Positions 45,103 to 54,038 of a stretch of DNA of 64,000 nt are shown piece after piece. The stretch comes from Bacillota bacterium (lineage in GTDB: Bacteria > Bacillota > Sulfobacillia > Sulfobacillales > Sulfobacillaceae). Position numbers and translations under genes: made by a program. Every line of letters starts with the position of its first letter. Position 1 is the stretch's first letter. The DNA lies in NCBI GenBank assembly GCA_026627385.1, contig JAPNUR010000004.1, positions 62,001 through 126,000 on the forward strand. The letters run 5' to 3'. Under the pieces are notes generated by a model, which had not been told where the DNA came from, searched no databases, and saw only the letters and a program-made list of their open reading frames with translations.

Positions 45103-45160
45103 CGCGAGAAAGAATCCCCGCGCTTTAGCGCTGGGGAGAACGTCAAGCACGAGATAATTC
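44980..45160 (+). ncRNA. Probable omega (guide) RNA of TnpB
   Basis: In this family the guide RNA is made from the 3' end of tnpB plus the right end, with the guide read into flanking host DNA. Here the scaffold would run through the 45116-45136 hairpin and the guide would begin near 45137-45141 (around AGAACGTCAAGC). Boundaries are estimates from family knowledge, not from seen signals. Confidence 0.35.
45116..45136 (+). repeat. Right-end hairpin of the tnpB element
   Basis: Reads CCCCGCGCTT-T-AGCGCTGGGG, matching the copy at 43865-43885 in 20 of 21 bases. Lies 14 bases after the tnpB stop. Confidence 0.75.
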
Positions 45161-45197
45161 GACCCCGCCCTGGCCTGACCACCATCATGCGCGACTG

Positions 45198-45426
45198 TGC
45201 TATGATGTCACACGACGACGTGGATGAACTAGGCGGCGTGGCGTGCTAAGAAGTCGGGAACCTCGTGCTCGCGGCTCAGGGTAAGGCGAGGATGAACGCG
45301 GTTAGGGGTTTTGGCCGCAATGGGGGCCCGATGGCGACAGTTCCCTTCCATGGAGGGGTTTCTGGTCGTGGTTGCCACACCTCAGTCGAGGTTTTGGCGT
45401 GTAACGACGGACAAACGAGGTGATGC
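45198..45426 (+). promoter_or_regulatory. ppc promoter and long structured leader
   Basis: TG-C-TATGAT at 45198-45206 is an extended -10. The following 220 bases before ppc contain several possible short stems (CCTCG/CGAGG, CCCTTC/GGAGGG, CCTC-AGTC-GAGG, GCC-CACC/GGT-GGC-like). No T-box, c-di-AMP or other riboswitch core that I know is present. A regulatory leader is possible but unproven. Confidence 0.4.
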
Positions 45427-48039
45427 GTGGTGGCAATAACCGACGAAGCGAGAGTACGCGATGCCTGGCGCGACATGGTGGATTTGTTGTGGGATCGCCT
45501 GGATCACGTGGTGCGCGAGGAGGCGGGCGCTACCCTCATCCACACGGCGGATGCTTTGGTGAATTGGGCGCGTGACGGACGGCGGGGCGAACAGCAAGCC
45601 GTGCCCTCGCTTGAGGGGACGTCGATGGCGCGGTTGGCGCGGTTCATGGCGGAGCGCGTTCGTCTACAGAATCTTGCTGAGGATCTCTCGCGCATGCGGT
45701 TGGTGCGGGAAAACCGCGGTAATTTAGAGCGCTCGCTGAGGGGATCGTTGGACACATTGGCGATGCGCCTCACAAACGAGCCGCCTCTGGTGAGAGGGAT
45801 TGACCTGGAAGGTCATTTGGTGTTAACCGTGCATCCTACGGAAAGTACCCGGCGCACGGTGCTGCAGCACATTCGGCGTCTGGCGGATTTGCTTGACGAC
45901 CTCGAGCATGCGCGCGGTCACGAGCGCTTGCGTTATCTTAAGACCGTGGACGAACATCTGCGTGCCTTGTGGCGCACCCCGGCACAGCGGACAGCAAAGC
46001 CTCAGGTGCGCGACGAGGTGGAACTCGGCTTGGATTATGTGGCTCATTCGCTGTTTGAGACCATGAGCCAAGTTGAGGTAGGCATTAATGAGCTCTTGGA
46101 ATCTCACGGTGTGGGGCGTTTGACCTGGGTTGTGGATTCGTGGATTGGCGGGGACCGCGATGGCCATCCGTTTGTTGACGCCAAGATTACGGCGATGACG
46201 TTAGACCGTCATCGGGAAACGGCCCTAAACTTATATCAGGAACCGTTGATCCAATTAGAGCATCTTTTGTCTGCCGCGGCCGGTGAGGTGCGCCATCCAG
46301 AGCGGTTGCAGTACTGGCTGGACGAGACTGCCAAGGAATTTCCTGCCGCGGCTACCTCGCTCAAGGAACGGTATCCGGAAGAGCCCTTGCGCCAAATGAT
46401 TGGCCTCGTCCGCGAAAAATTGATGGCCACAGCCGAGGCGACTGATACGTCTAACGGTTACCCGAATCATCACGCCTTTTGGCAAGATTTACGATTAGTG
46501 GCGGAATTTTGGGATGATGACCCCCATCATTGGCCCCAGGAACTCCGTCAATTGCTTAGTGAGGTAGAGATTTTCGGCTTTCATTTAGCGACACTAGACA
46601 TTCGCCAACATAGCCGCGTCCATGAACGCGCGGTGGCGGAAATCGCTTTAGGCTACGGAACGTGGTCGGAAAACGAAAAACTGGCTCATTTACAAGGACT
46701 GTTAACCCGTCCACAGCCATGGCTGCCTGAAACCCCGGAGACCCGCGACCTTTACGAGACATTGCGGGTGGTGCAGGATCGCCGGCGGCGGTATGGGTCG
46801 AGTGTGGTGGAGCGTTACCTTGTGAGCATGGCGCATGCAGCCAGTGATCTGTTAGAGGTAATGGTCCTGATGCGTGCCGTGGATCCGGATCTCGATTTGG
46901 AAATCATCCCCGTGGTGGAAACCCTGGAGGATCTAAATCGCTGGGATGCGGTTTTAGAGGAATTGCGGCAAATCCCCGCATGGCGCCAGTATTGGGCGCG
47001 GCATGGGGACCGCCAAGAGATCATGTTGGGTTATTCCGACAGCACGAAAGATGCTGGGGTCTTTACGGCAACCTGGGCCATTTACGCGGCGGAGCGGCGG
47101 TTAATTCAATGGGGAGAGGCACACCAGATCAAGATTGGATTTTTCCACGGTCGCGGGGGGGCGCTGGGGCGCGGCGGCGGTCCCACCTCAATGGCTATTC
47201 TGGCGCAGCCGCCAGGAACCCTGAGCCATCGCTTCCGCATTACCCAGCAAGGGGAAGTGCTGTCCCAGAAGTTTTTGTTGCGGGACTTGGCGTTTCGCAG
47301 TGTTGAACTGATGTTGACCGCACACGTCACGCAGGTGTTGTACCCGGTGGACGAGCCATCGCACGAAGTCGACGCCATTATGCATGACTTAGCGCGCGTG
47401 GCCCATGAAGCGTACCGCGGGTTAATTGACGAGGACGGTTTTTGGGAGTACTTTCTGGATGTGACGCCCATTCGCGAGATGGCTGCGTTGAATTGGGGAT
47501 CGCGACCGTCTTGGCGTGAGCAGTTTCAGTTTGATGATTTGCGAGCGATTCCTTGGGTCTTTTCATGGAACCAAAACCGCATGGGGATTCCGAGTTGGTA
47601 CGGAGCGGGGACCGCGCTCGAAGGGTTATTGCAGCGCATGTCGTTGGACGAGGTGCGCAAGTTGCGGGACTCATGGCCGTTTTTGGCGACACTGTTGCAC
47701 AATTTAGAGCTAGCGGTGGTCAAAGCGGATCTCCACGCGGCACGGGAATACCAGGACTTAACCAGTCGTGAATTGCGCGACCGCTTTTGGCCGGTCATTG
47801 CGCGCGAGCACGATCGCCTGGCGACGGTGCTGAAAACCATTAACGGAACCGATCAATTGCTGAGCGGACATCCGCGCATCCAACGAACAGTGGTCTGGCG
47901 CAACCCTTACGTCGATGCGCTCAATCATCTGCAAGTAAAGCTTCTACGCCAATTTCGGGACACCGGCGACACCGAGCTTTTACCGGTGCTGGCGCAGACG
48001 ATGGAAGGCATTGCCTTGGGGGTGCGCAACACCGGCTAG
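45427..48039 (+). CDS. ppc: Phosphoenolpyruvate carboxylase
   Basis: Adds bicarbonate to PEP to make oxaloacetate. The 870-residue protein has the catalytic histidine block LVLTVHPTESTRRTVLQHI, GGDRDGHPFV, LDIRQHSRVHE, MLGYSDSTKDAGVFTA, FFHGRGGALGRGGGPT and the C-terminal ALGVRNTG. This is the complete bacterial form. The GTG at 45427 follows GAGGTGAT; an adjacent GTG at 45430 is equally possible. Bicarbonate supplied by DabAB, encoded 22 kb away, would feed it. It converges on the Lrp gene with a four-base overlap of the coding ends. Confidence 0.96.
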   Translation: MVAITDEARVRDAWRDMVDLLWDRLDHVVREEAGATLIHTADALVNWARDGRRGEQQAVPSLEGTSMARLARFMAERVRLQNLAEDLSRMRLVRENRGNLERSLRGSLDTLAMRLTNEPPLVRGIDLEGHLVLTVHPTESTRRTVLQHIRRLADLLDDLEHARGHERLRYLKTVDEHLRALWRTPAQRTAKPQVRDEVELGLDYVAHSLFETMSQVEVGINELLESHGVGRLTWVVDSWIGGDRDGHPFVDAKITAMTLDRHRETALNLYQEPLIQLEHLLSAAAGEVRHPERLQYWLDETAKEFPAAATSLKERYPEEPLRQMIGLVREKLMATAEATDTSNGYPNHHAFWQDLRLVAEFWDDDPHHWPQELRQLLSEVEIFGFHLATLDIRQHSRVHERAVAEIALGYGTWSENEKLAHLQGLLTRPQPWLPETPETRDLYETLRVVQDRRRRYGSSVVERYLVSMAHAASDLLEVMVLMRAVDPDLDLEIIPVVETLEDLNRWDAVLEELRQIPAWRQYWARHGDRQEIMLGYSDSTKDAGVFTATWAIYAAERRLIQWGEAHQIKIGFFHGRGGALGRGGGPTSMAILAQPPGTLSHRFRITQQGEVLSQKFLLRDLAFRSVELMLTAHVTQVLYPVDEPSHEVDAIMHDLARVAHEAYRGLIDEDGFWEYFLDVTPIREMAALNWGSRPSWREQFQFDDLRAIPWVFSWNQNRMGIPSWYGAGTALEGLLQRMSLDEVRKLRDSWPFLATLLHNLELAVVKADLHAAREYQDLTSRELRDRFWPVIAREHDRLATVLKTINGTDQLLSGHPRIQRTVVWRNPYVDALNHLQVKLLRQFRDTGDTELLPVLAQTMEGIALGVRNTG

Positions 48040-48539
48040 TCAGGGTGCGACAAGGTGAAATGATTCTCTAACGGTGTGGTGAGCACGACCATGGTTTCCG
48101 CGCGATGAAAGCCGCGAATCTTGCCGATGAGGTCAAACAGGACCGCCTGAAGATGTTCATGGCTCTCCGCCCGGACTTTGACAATGCAGTCAAACCGACC
48201 AGCGACGAGGTAGGCGCTTTCGACTTCGCGAATCTTGGCCAGGTCTTCCAGTACCGAATAGGAGGCCTGGCCTTGTTCAGTTTGCAGAGCAATGAGCGCA
48301 GTGACGGGGTAACCAACCAGCGACCAGTTGACAGCGGCATGATAGCCCTGAATAATGCCGAGTTGCGCCATCTTTTTTACACGCTCATGCACGGTTGCCC
48401 GTGAGACGCCTAGCTCCCGGGCAATATCTTGGAAAGACACGCGGGCGTTGGCGACTAAAAATTCGAGAATCCGCCGATCCTGCTGATCCAGGTGTACCCG
48501 CGCACGAGCCGGTTGACCTCCGAACGGCAAACACTTCAC
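48036..48539 (-). CDS. Lrp/AsnC-family transcriptional regulator
   Basis: The 167-residue protein has the Lrp-type helix-turn-helix (LDQQDRRILEFLVANARVSF, then ARELGVSRATVHERVKKM, residues about 17-62) and a C-terminal RAM effector domain (GRFDCIVKVRAESHEHL). It likely responds to an amino acid. The GTG at 48539 is used, but a TTG three codons in has better spacing to GAGG, so the start is uncertain. It is divergent from the glutamine-synthetase-like operon, and a palindrome on that promoter could be its site. Confidence 0.88.
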   Translation of the reverse strand: MKCLPFGGQPARARVHLDQQDRRILEFLVANARVSFQDIARELGVSRATVHERVKKMAQLGIIQGYHAAVNWSLVGYPVTALIALQTEQGQASYSVLEDLAKIREVESAYLVAGRFDCIVKVRAESHEHLQAVLFDLIGKIRGFHRAETMVVLTTPLENHFTLSHPD

Positions 48540-48681
48540 CTCATCTCAGTTGCGCAATGGGGGATCTTTCCCTCATTTTAATCTCATCTTAGACGAAGTG
48601 CGAACCGTTGGCCATTGGCTAGCACGCGGAAGGGGTGCCTTGCCTGGTAGTCCATTGAATATTCCATCAGATCGTGATATG

Positions 48682-48719
48682 TTGTCTCTATCGGCTTCTC
48701 ACTAAACAATGTTTGGTGA
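48682..48719 (+). promoter_or_regulatory. Promoter and palindromic operator of the GS-like operon
   Basis: TTGTCT (48682-48687), 17 bases, AACAAT (48705-48710). The palindrome TCACTAAACA-N-TGTTTGGTGA (48699-48719, one mismatch) covers the -10 and start region, so a bound dimer would repress. ATG follows 40 bases later behind GGGAGGG. Confidence 0.6.
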
Positions 48720-48759
48720 ATATGGTTAATATCATGACAATGTTCAAAGGGAGGGTATC

Positions 48760-50145
48760 ATGACAGACGATGTTAAGTCCGGCAAGTGGTCTTGGGATGA
48801 CTTCAGGGACGCGGTGAGGACCGGGGAGATAGATACGGTGATGGCTGGCTTTGTCGACATGCAGGGTCGATTGGTGGGAAAGAGGGTGCCAGCGCCGTAT
48901 TTTCTTGAAGAGGTAGCGGATTCCGGCGTCCATTTTTGCAAATATTTGCTCGGAACCGACATGGAAATGTCGACCCCTGGCGGCTTTCAGTTGATGAACT
49001 GGGATGAAGGCTATGGCGATTGGACGGTCGTCATTGACCGCTCGACGCTAAGACGGATTCCCTGGCTGCCGGGGACGGCGTTGGTGCTGGGCGATGTGGT
49101 GGACCACGAGGGGCATTTGGTAGAGATCGCGCCGCGGACCATCTTGCGCCGACAGGTCGAACGAGCGCGTCAAATGGGTTTTGAACCAATCATGGCCACC
49201 GAATTGGAGTTTTATTTATGGAATGAAACGTACGAAACGGTCCATGAAAAGGGCTACCAAAACCTAAAAACCTTTGGTTGGTATCTAGAGGACTACCACT
49301 TTTTGCAGAGCTCGAAGGCCGAACCCTTTTATCGCCAAGTGCGCAATCAGATGCGGGCAGCCGGGATCCCGGTCATTTCCGGTAAAGGCGAGGCGGGCCC
49401 GGGACAGTACGAAATCAATCTGGCGCATGGACCTGCGCTGGAAGCGGCCGATCATCACGCGATCTATAAGCATGGGATTAAGGAGATTGCCATGAGTCAC
49501 GGGTTGGCTGTTTCCTTTATGGCGAAACCTGACCACACGTTGACCGGCTCTAGTTGTCATGTGCATGTGAGCCTGACCGATCGGGAGCGGCAAGCGCCAG
49601 CCTTTCAAAGTCCTAATTCCCACGAGCGGCTACTGTCGGAAACGGGCGAGCAGTTCTTAGCGGGCGTGTTAGCCTTGTCACGGGAATGGACGTTACTGAT
49701 GGCGCCCACCGTGAACTCCTACAAGCGTTATGCCAGCCAAAGCTGGGCGCCGGTGAATATTGCCTGGGCCTATGACAACCGGACAGTGGGGCTGCGGGTT
49801 GTGGGGCAAGGCGCCCACGTGCATATTGAGGATCGCTTGCCAGGGGCCGATGCCAATCCCTACGTGACGTTAGCCGCTATTTTGGCGGCAGGCCTTTGGG
49901 GAATTGAGCACCGCTTGACGTGCCCCCCGCCGGTAAATCAGAATGCCTACGAACGGGAGGATTTGCCACGGGTGCCGCGCCGCCTTACGGAAGCGATTAC
50001 ACTGTTTGAGGAGAGTGCGGCAGCTCGCGCAGTGTTTGGCGATGACGTCGTGGATCATTATGTTAATGCGGCGCGGGTAGAACAAGATGCGTTTGACGCG
50101 GTGGTGACAACCTGGGAGCGCCAACGTTATTTTGAGCGCATCTAA
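48760..50145 (+). CDS. Glutamine-synthetase-family ligase (gamma-glutamyl-amine type candidate)
   Basis: A 461-residue GS fold protein. Metal and ATP motifs are visible: TELEFYLW, GKGEAGPGQYEINLAHG, the HVHVSLTD loop, the APTVNSYKRY segment and ADANPYVTLAAILAAGLWG. The N-terminus VMAGFVDMQGRLVGKRVP is typical of PuuA/GlnA3-like ligases that glutamylate an amine, not ammonia. Neighbouring SDR, aldehyde dehydrogenase and polyamine-type importer support an amine-catabolic role. True ammonia assimilation is less likely; substrate (putrescine, spermidine, ethanolamine or other) is unknown. Confidence 0.82.
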   Translation: MTDDVKSGKWSWDDFRDAVRTGEIDTVMAGFVDMQGRLVGKRVPAPYFLEEVADSGVHFCKYLLGTDMEMSTPGGFQLMNWDEGYGDWTVVIDRSTLRRIPWLPGTALVLGDVVDHEGHLVEIAPRTILRRQVERARQMGFEPIMATELEFYLWNETYETVHEKGYQNLKTFGWYLEDYHFLQSSKAEPFYRQVRNQMRAAGIPVISGKGEAGPGQYEINLAHGPALEAADHHAIYKHGIKEIAMSHGLAVSFMAKPDHTLTGSSCHVHVSLTDRERQAPAFQSPNSHERLLSETGEQFLAGVLALSREWTLLMAPTVNSYKRYASQSWAPVNIAWAYDNRTVGLRVVGQGAHVHIEDRLPGADANPYVTLAAILAAGLWGIEHRLTCPPPVNQNAYEREDLPRVPRRLTEAITLFEESAAARAVFGDDVVDHYVNAARVEQDAFDAVVTTWERQRYFERI

Positions 50146-50246
50146 CTATTCTTATGATCACCTAATTATCATCCAAAAACGTGAGAGTGAAGAAGGGGGG
50201 AAGGCGGCTTTTTCTCCGCCCTAAAGGACGGAATCGCCGCCGATCT

Positions 50247-51020
50247 ATGATGGATCGCTTAAAGGGGCAAGTCGCGTTAGTGACGGGAGCCGGCAGTGGA
50301 ATGGGTCGGGTGGTGGCCTCCATGTTTGCTCGCGAGGGTGCCGCCATCGTGGCTTTTGATGTGAGTGCGGCGGCGGTGGCAGAAACCCAACGCTTGATTG
50401 AGGGAGAAGGGGGCGCGGTCGAGGCGGTGGTCGGCGATGTCTCAGATGAAGCCGCCGTGAAAGTCGCGGTGGAGCAAGCGCTGAACCGCTTTGGCAAGCT
50501 GACCGTCTTATATAACAACGCCGGAATTATGCCGGAAGCGGATCATTCGGTGTTGGATACCGAGGTCAATGTCTGGGATGAGGTCCAGGCGGTGAACGTG
50601 CGCGGCATTTATCTGGTGTGCAAGCACGGGATTCCGGCCTTAATTGCCAATGGCGGCGGTTCCGTGATTAACATTGCTTCATTTGTGGCTTTTGTCGGGT
50701 GCACGGTGCCGCAAGATGCGTATACCGCCAGCAAAGGGGCCGTCATTGCGTTAACCAAGTCGTTGGCGGCACAGTTCGGTCCGCATCACGTGCGCGCGAA
50801 CGCTATCTGTCCAGGGCCAATTGAAACCCCGCTGCTGACCGATTGGCTTTTAACTAACCCTGAAGCCAAGGCGCTAAGACTCAACCGCATTCCGCTCGGG
50901 CGCTTTGGCAAGCCCGAAGATGTCGGACATTTAGCCGTTTATCTAGCCTCCGACGAATCCAGCTGGATGACGGGTGCTAGCTTAAACATCGACGGGGGCA
51001 TCACCTCATACTACTTCTAG
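50247..51020 (+). CDS. Short-chain dehydrogenase/reductase
   Basis: A 257-residue classical SDR: cofactor loop TGAGSGMGRVVASMF, NNAG in LYNNAGIMPEA, catalytic Ser in INIASFV and Tyr/Lys in YTASKGA, ending GASLNIDGGITSYYF. Asp in AFDVSAAAV after the second strand favours NAD(H). The ATG at 50247 lacks a close ribosome site, AAAGGACGG being 15 bases away; an in-frame extension to 50181 is Arg/Lys-rich and less likely. It lies between the GS-like ligase and the aldehyde dehydrogenase and probably oxidises an intermediate alcohol. Confidence 0.85.
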   Translation: MMDRLKGQVALVTGAGSGMGRVVASMFAREGAAIVAFDVSAAAVAETQRLIEGEGGAVEAVVGDVSDEAAVKVAVEQALNRFGKLTVLYNNAGIMPEADHSVLDTEVNVWDEVQAVNVRGIYLVCKHGIPALIANGGGSVINIASFVAFVGCTVPQDAYTASKGAVIALTKSLAAQFGPHHVRANAICPGPIETPLLTDWLLTNPEAKALRLNRIPLGRFGKPEDVGHLAVYLASDESSWMTGASLNIDGGITSYYF

Positions 51021-51031
51021 GAGAAGGGAGC

Positions 51032-52474
51032 ATGGCTATGGACAAGTGGGCGGCCTGGGTGGGCGGCGCCCCCTATACCGGCGCGGGGGAATACTTCACA
51101 GTCGATGAACCAGCTACGGGGCACGTCTTGGCGGAAGTCTCGAAATTGGGACCGGAGGATGTCGACCGCGCCGTGCGCACTGCGCGCACCCAATTCGAAT
51201 CGGGAGTCTGGCAGAACCAGAGTGCGACGCAGCGAGGCAAAGTATTGCTGCGCATGGCACAGTTGATTCGAGATGAAGTGGAGACACTGAGTCAACTCGA
51301 AGCTCGTCAAGTGGGAAAGCCCATTCGCGATGCGCGAGATGAGGTGTTAACGGCGGCTGATTGCTTTGAATTTTATGCCGGGGCCGCTAACAAACTCCAC
51401 GGGGACACGATTCCCGTGTCGCAGCCAGGATTGGACTACACGATCAGGGTACCAGTGGGGGTCGTGGGCCTCATTGTACCGTGGAATTTTCCGTTTCTCA
51501 TCACGGCCTGGAAAGTGGCGCCGGCACTGGCGGTTGGGAACAGTGTGGTGGTCAAGCCGGCGTCATATGCGCCGCTGACCGCTTTGAAGCTGGGACCCAT
51601 TGCGCAGGCAGCTGGCGTGCCCGACGGGGTCCTCAATATTGTGACAGGTCCCGGAGGGCAAACGGGGGAAGCGTTGGCCAGCCATCACGACGTCGACAAG
51701 ATTGCCTTTACGGGCGAAACGACGACCGGCAGCCGTATTCTCGCATTGGCGGCGGCCCGGGTGGCCCGCGTCTCCTTAGAATTGGGTGGGAAATCGCCGA
51801 CTATTGTGTTTCCTGACGTTGATGTCGATATGGTAGCGCGCCTAGCCGTGGCGTCTGCCTATGCCAATGGCGGCCAGGATTGCTGCGCGCGCAGCCGCCT
51901 TTTGGTCCACCGCGATATTGCGGAGGCATTTACCGAGCGCTTTCAAGGCTATGTCCGCCAGCTTAAGATCGGTGATCCGCTAGATCCGACCGTGGACATG
52001 GGGCCGTTGGTATCGTTGGCGCACCGGGATCGCGTGCGTCGGTATGTGGAGAGCGGAGTTCAGGAAGGGGCGCGGTTGGTATTGGCCCCTGAGGCATATT
52101 CGGTTCCCACCCACGGATTTTATCAGGCACCGGCGGTATTTAGCGAAGTCTCGGAATCCATGACGATCGTGCAAGAAGAAATCTTTGGTCCAGTGTCGAC
52201 GATTCAGGTGTTTGACACCGAGGAAGAGGCAATCGCCAAGGCCAATGCCACGCCGTATGGACTGTCTGGCTCCGTGTTTTCCCGCGACATTGGGCGGGCC
52301 CTCAGGGTCGCTCACCGAGTCAAAAGCGGGGTGCTGAGCGTCAATAGCATTAAAAGCGTGCACTTAGAGGCGCCCTTCGGGGGATTTAAGATGAGCGGCA
52401 TTGGCCGGGAACTGGGTTTGGAGGCGCTAGAGCTATATACCGAAGTGAAGAACATTTTTGTGGCCTTAGATTAA
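51032..52474 (+). CDS. NAD(P)-dependent aldehyde dehydrogenase (amino-aldehyde type candidate)
   Basis: The 480-residue enzyme has IVPWNFPFLITAWKVAPALA, general base E250 (LELGGKSP), nucleophile C284 (GGQDCCARS), EIFGPVSTIQVF and APFGGFKMSGIGRELG. It follows the SDR stop by 11 bases with AGGAGAAGGGAG. In a gamma-glutamyl-amine pathway this enzyme would oxidise the amino-aldehyde (PuuC-like role). It is only distantly like the ALDH at 9452. Substrate inferred from context. Confidence 0.88.
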   Translation: MAMDKWAAWVGGAPYTGAGEYFTVDEPATGHVLAEVSKLGPEDVDRAVRTARTQFESGVWQNQSATQRGKVLLRMAQLIRDEVETLSQLEARQVGKPIRDARDEVLTAADCFEFYAGAANKLHGDTIPVSQPGLDYTIRVPVGVVGLIVPWNFPFLITAWKVAPALAVGNSVVVKPASYAPLTALKLGPIAQAAGVPDGVLNIVTGPGGQTGEALASHHDVDKIAFTGETTTGSRILALAAARVARVSLELGGKSPTIVFPDVDVDMVARLAVASAYANGGQDCCARSRLLVHRDIAEAFTERFQGYVRQLKIGDPLDPTVDMGPLVSLAHRDRVRRYVESGVQEGARLVLAPEAYSVPTHGFYQAPAVFSEVSESMTIVQEEIFGPVSTIQVFDTEEEAIAKANATPYGLSGSVFSRDIGRALRVAHRVKSGVLSVNSIKSVHLEAPFGGFKMSGIGRELGLEALELYTEVKNIFVALD

Positions 52475-52804
52475 CGATCGCGGGGGGTGTTAAAAGGCTA
52501 GGTTAAGGGTTGGTAAAGTTCGCAAAAGGCAGCAGGATTTCAGCGGCTTTCGGCGAATAATCTGAGCAGAGCATGAATAAATCATCCCTTCCACTTCTCT
52601 TGGGCTGGAGTACAAGGAGACGCCCGAGGCAATCTGGGAAGTCATCTTGTCGATGAGGTGTACGAAGGTCCAGGGAAGTCTTTTTGTACCCTTTTTCCGT
52701 TATGTCATGGCTGGTATGTTGTGATGCGAAACCGGAACTGAAATGTTAATCGTGCTGCCATGTCAACTGGCGCGATTGCGCACCCAGAAAAGGAGGACGT
52801 TAGA
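52475..52804. other. 330-base gap before the ABC importer
   Basis: No gene or clear terminator seen. AT-rich runs (GAATAATCTG, TTTTTCCGTTATG) suggest a promoter for the importer but I find no convincing -35/-10 pair. An open frame from 52760 extends the binding protein without a ribosome site. Confidence 0.4.
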
Positions 52805-54007
52805 ATGAGCGACGAGCGAAGAGAAGGCGATGAGACCCGGTCGCTAGAACATGTCCGGCTCAGCCGCCGCACCATGTTGAAGTACGCATTAGGGACGACG
52901 GCAGGTCTCGCCGGTGCCAGTATGTTGTCCGGTTTTCGGTTGGCGTCGGCCCACCAGATGATGAGGTCGGCGGTGGCCATGCGCGGGGCGGGAATTCCCA
53001 TTGGGAAGTTAGAGCACTTGGCCAAGAAAGAGGGGAAATTAACCGTCATTGCGCTGCCCCCCAACTGGGCTAACTATGGCCAGATTATCCGCACCTTTCA
53101 AAAGAAGTACGGCATTGCGGTTAACAGCCTGGCGCCTGACGACTCCTCTGCTCAAGAACTGCAAGCCGTGGTTTCGTATAAAAATAGCCAGAGCCTGGAG
53201 CCCGACGCAGTCGACGTCGGCCCGCCGTTTGCCGCCAAGGGCAAGAGCGAAGGATTGTGGGCTCCCTACAAAGTAGCGACCTGGAATACGATTCCTGACA
53301 ATTTAAAGGATCCGGATGGTTACTGGACGGGCGACTATTATGGGGTCGTCGCCTTTGGTGCCAATCGAGACGTGGTGAAAACCATGCCGGAAGACTGGAA
53401 GGATTTGCTGAAACCGGAGTATCGCAACATGGTGTCCATTGACGGCGATCCAAGGACGGCGCAAGATGCCTTTATGGCCGTGTTTGGCGCAGCTTTGGCC
53501 AACGGCGGGTCGCTCGACAACATTGAACCGGGCATTGAATTTTTCGCGGAGCTCAAGAAACGCGGCAACTTTATTCCCGTGGACAACTACCCGGCGGATA
53601 TCGCCAAGGGAACGACGCCCATTGCGATTAAGTGGGACTATCTCCTCATTGGATACAAGTATCAGTGGCACGGCAATCCGCCGCTGACCGTTGTGGTACC
53701 GCCGTCTGGTGTGGTAGGCGGTTTTTACTGCCAGGCCATTAGCCGTTACTCCTATCACCCGGATGCAGCCCGTCTGTGGGAAGAGTTCCTGTACTCCGAT
53801 GAGGGACAAATTCTCTACCTGGAAGGGTACGCCCATCCCGTCCGTTACAACAACTTGGTTAAGGAGGGCAAAATTCCCCCGGCGTTGGCTAAGAAATTGC
53901 CTCCGGCCGAGGCGTACGCCCGAGCGCAATTTCCCACAGTTGCGCAGCTGAATAAGGCGGCGCGCGTCGTTCAAGCTCAGTGGGGACCCAAGGTGCTGGG
54001 AGTGTAA
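52805..54007 (+). CDS. ABC importer substrate-binding protein with Tat signal
   Basis: The 400-residue protein begins with a twin-arginine signal: RLSRRTMLKYALGTTAGLAG followed by ASMLSGFRLASA, i.e. S-R-R-x-M-L-K. The mature part is a type-2 periplasmic-binding fold (LTVIALPPNWANYGQIIRTF; IKWDYLLIGYKYQWHGN; YSDEGQILYLEGYAHPV) of the spermidine/iron/aminoethylphosphonate group. Folded export through Tat suggests a cofactor or early folding. The ATG at 52805 follows AAAGGAGGAC. Two permeases, an ATPase and a TatA gene follow in order. Confidence 0.87.
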   Translation: MSDERREGDETRSLEHVRLSRRTMLKYALGTTAGLAGASMLSGFRLASAHQMMRSAVAMRGAGIPIGKLEHLAKKEGKLTVIALPPNWANYGQIIRTFQKKYGIAVNSLAPDDSSAQELQAVVSYKNSQSLEPDAVDVGPPFAAKGKSEGLWAPYKVATWNTIPDNLKDPDGYWTGDYYGVVAFGANRDVVKTMPEDWKDLLKPEYRNMVSIDGDPRTAQDAFMAVFGAALANGGSLDNIEPGIEFFAELKKRGNFIPVDNYPADIAKGTTPIAIKWDYLLIGYKYQWHGNPPLTVVVPPSGVVGGFYCQAISRYSYHPDAARLWEEFLYSDEGQILYLEGYAHPVRYNNLVKEGKIPPALAKKLPPAEAYARAQFPTVAQLNKAARVVQAQWGPKVLGV

Positions 54008-54038
54008 GTCGCAGCAAAACGGGAAGAGAGGGAATGAG

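Larger units (their letters stand above)
43800..45140 (+). mobile_element. Solitary IS605/IS1341-like element carrying only tnpB
   Basis: An insertion-like unit between leuA and ppc. It contains tnpB and no tnpA, and near-identical 21-base hairpins lie 33 bases before the coding start side (43865-43885) and just after the stop (45116-45136), as expected for subterminal structures of the left and right ends. Exact ends are not determined; no target duplication is expected for this family. Mobilisation would need a TnpA elsewhere. Confidence 0.65.
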
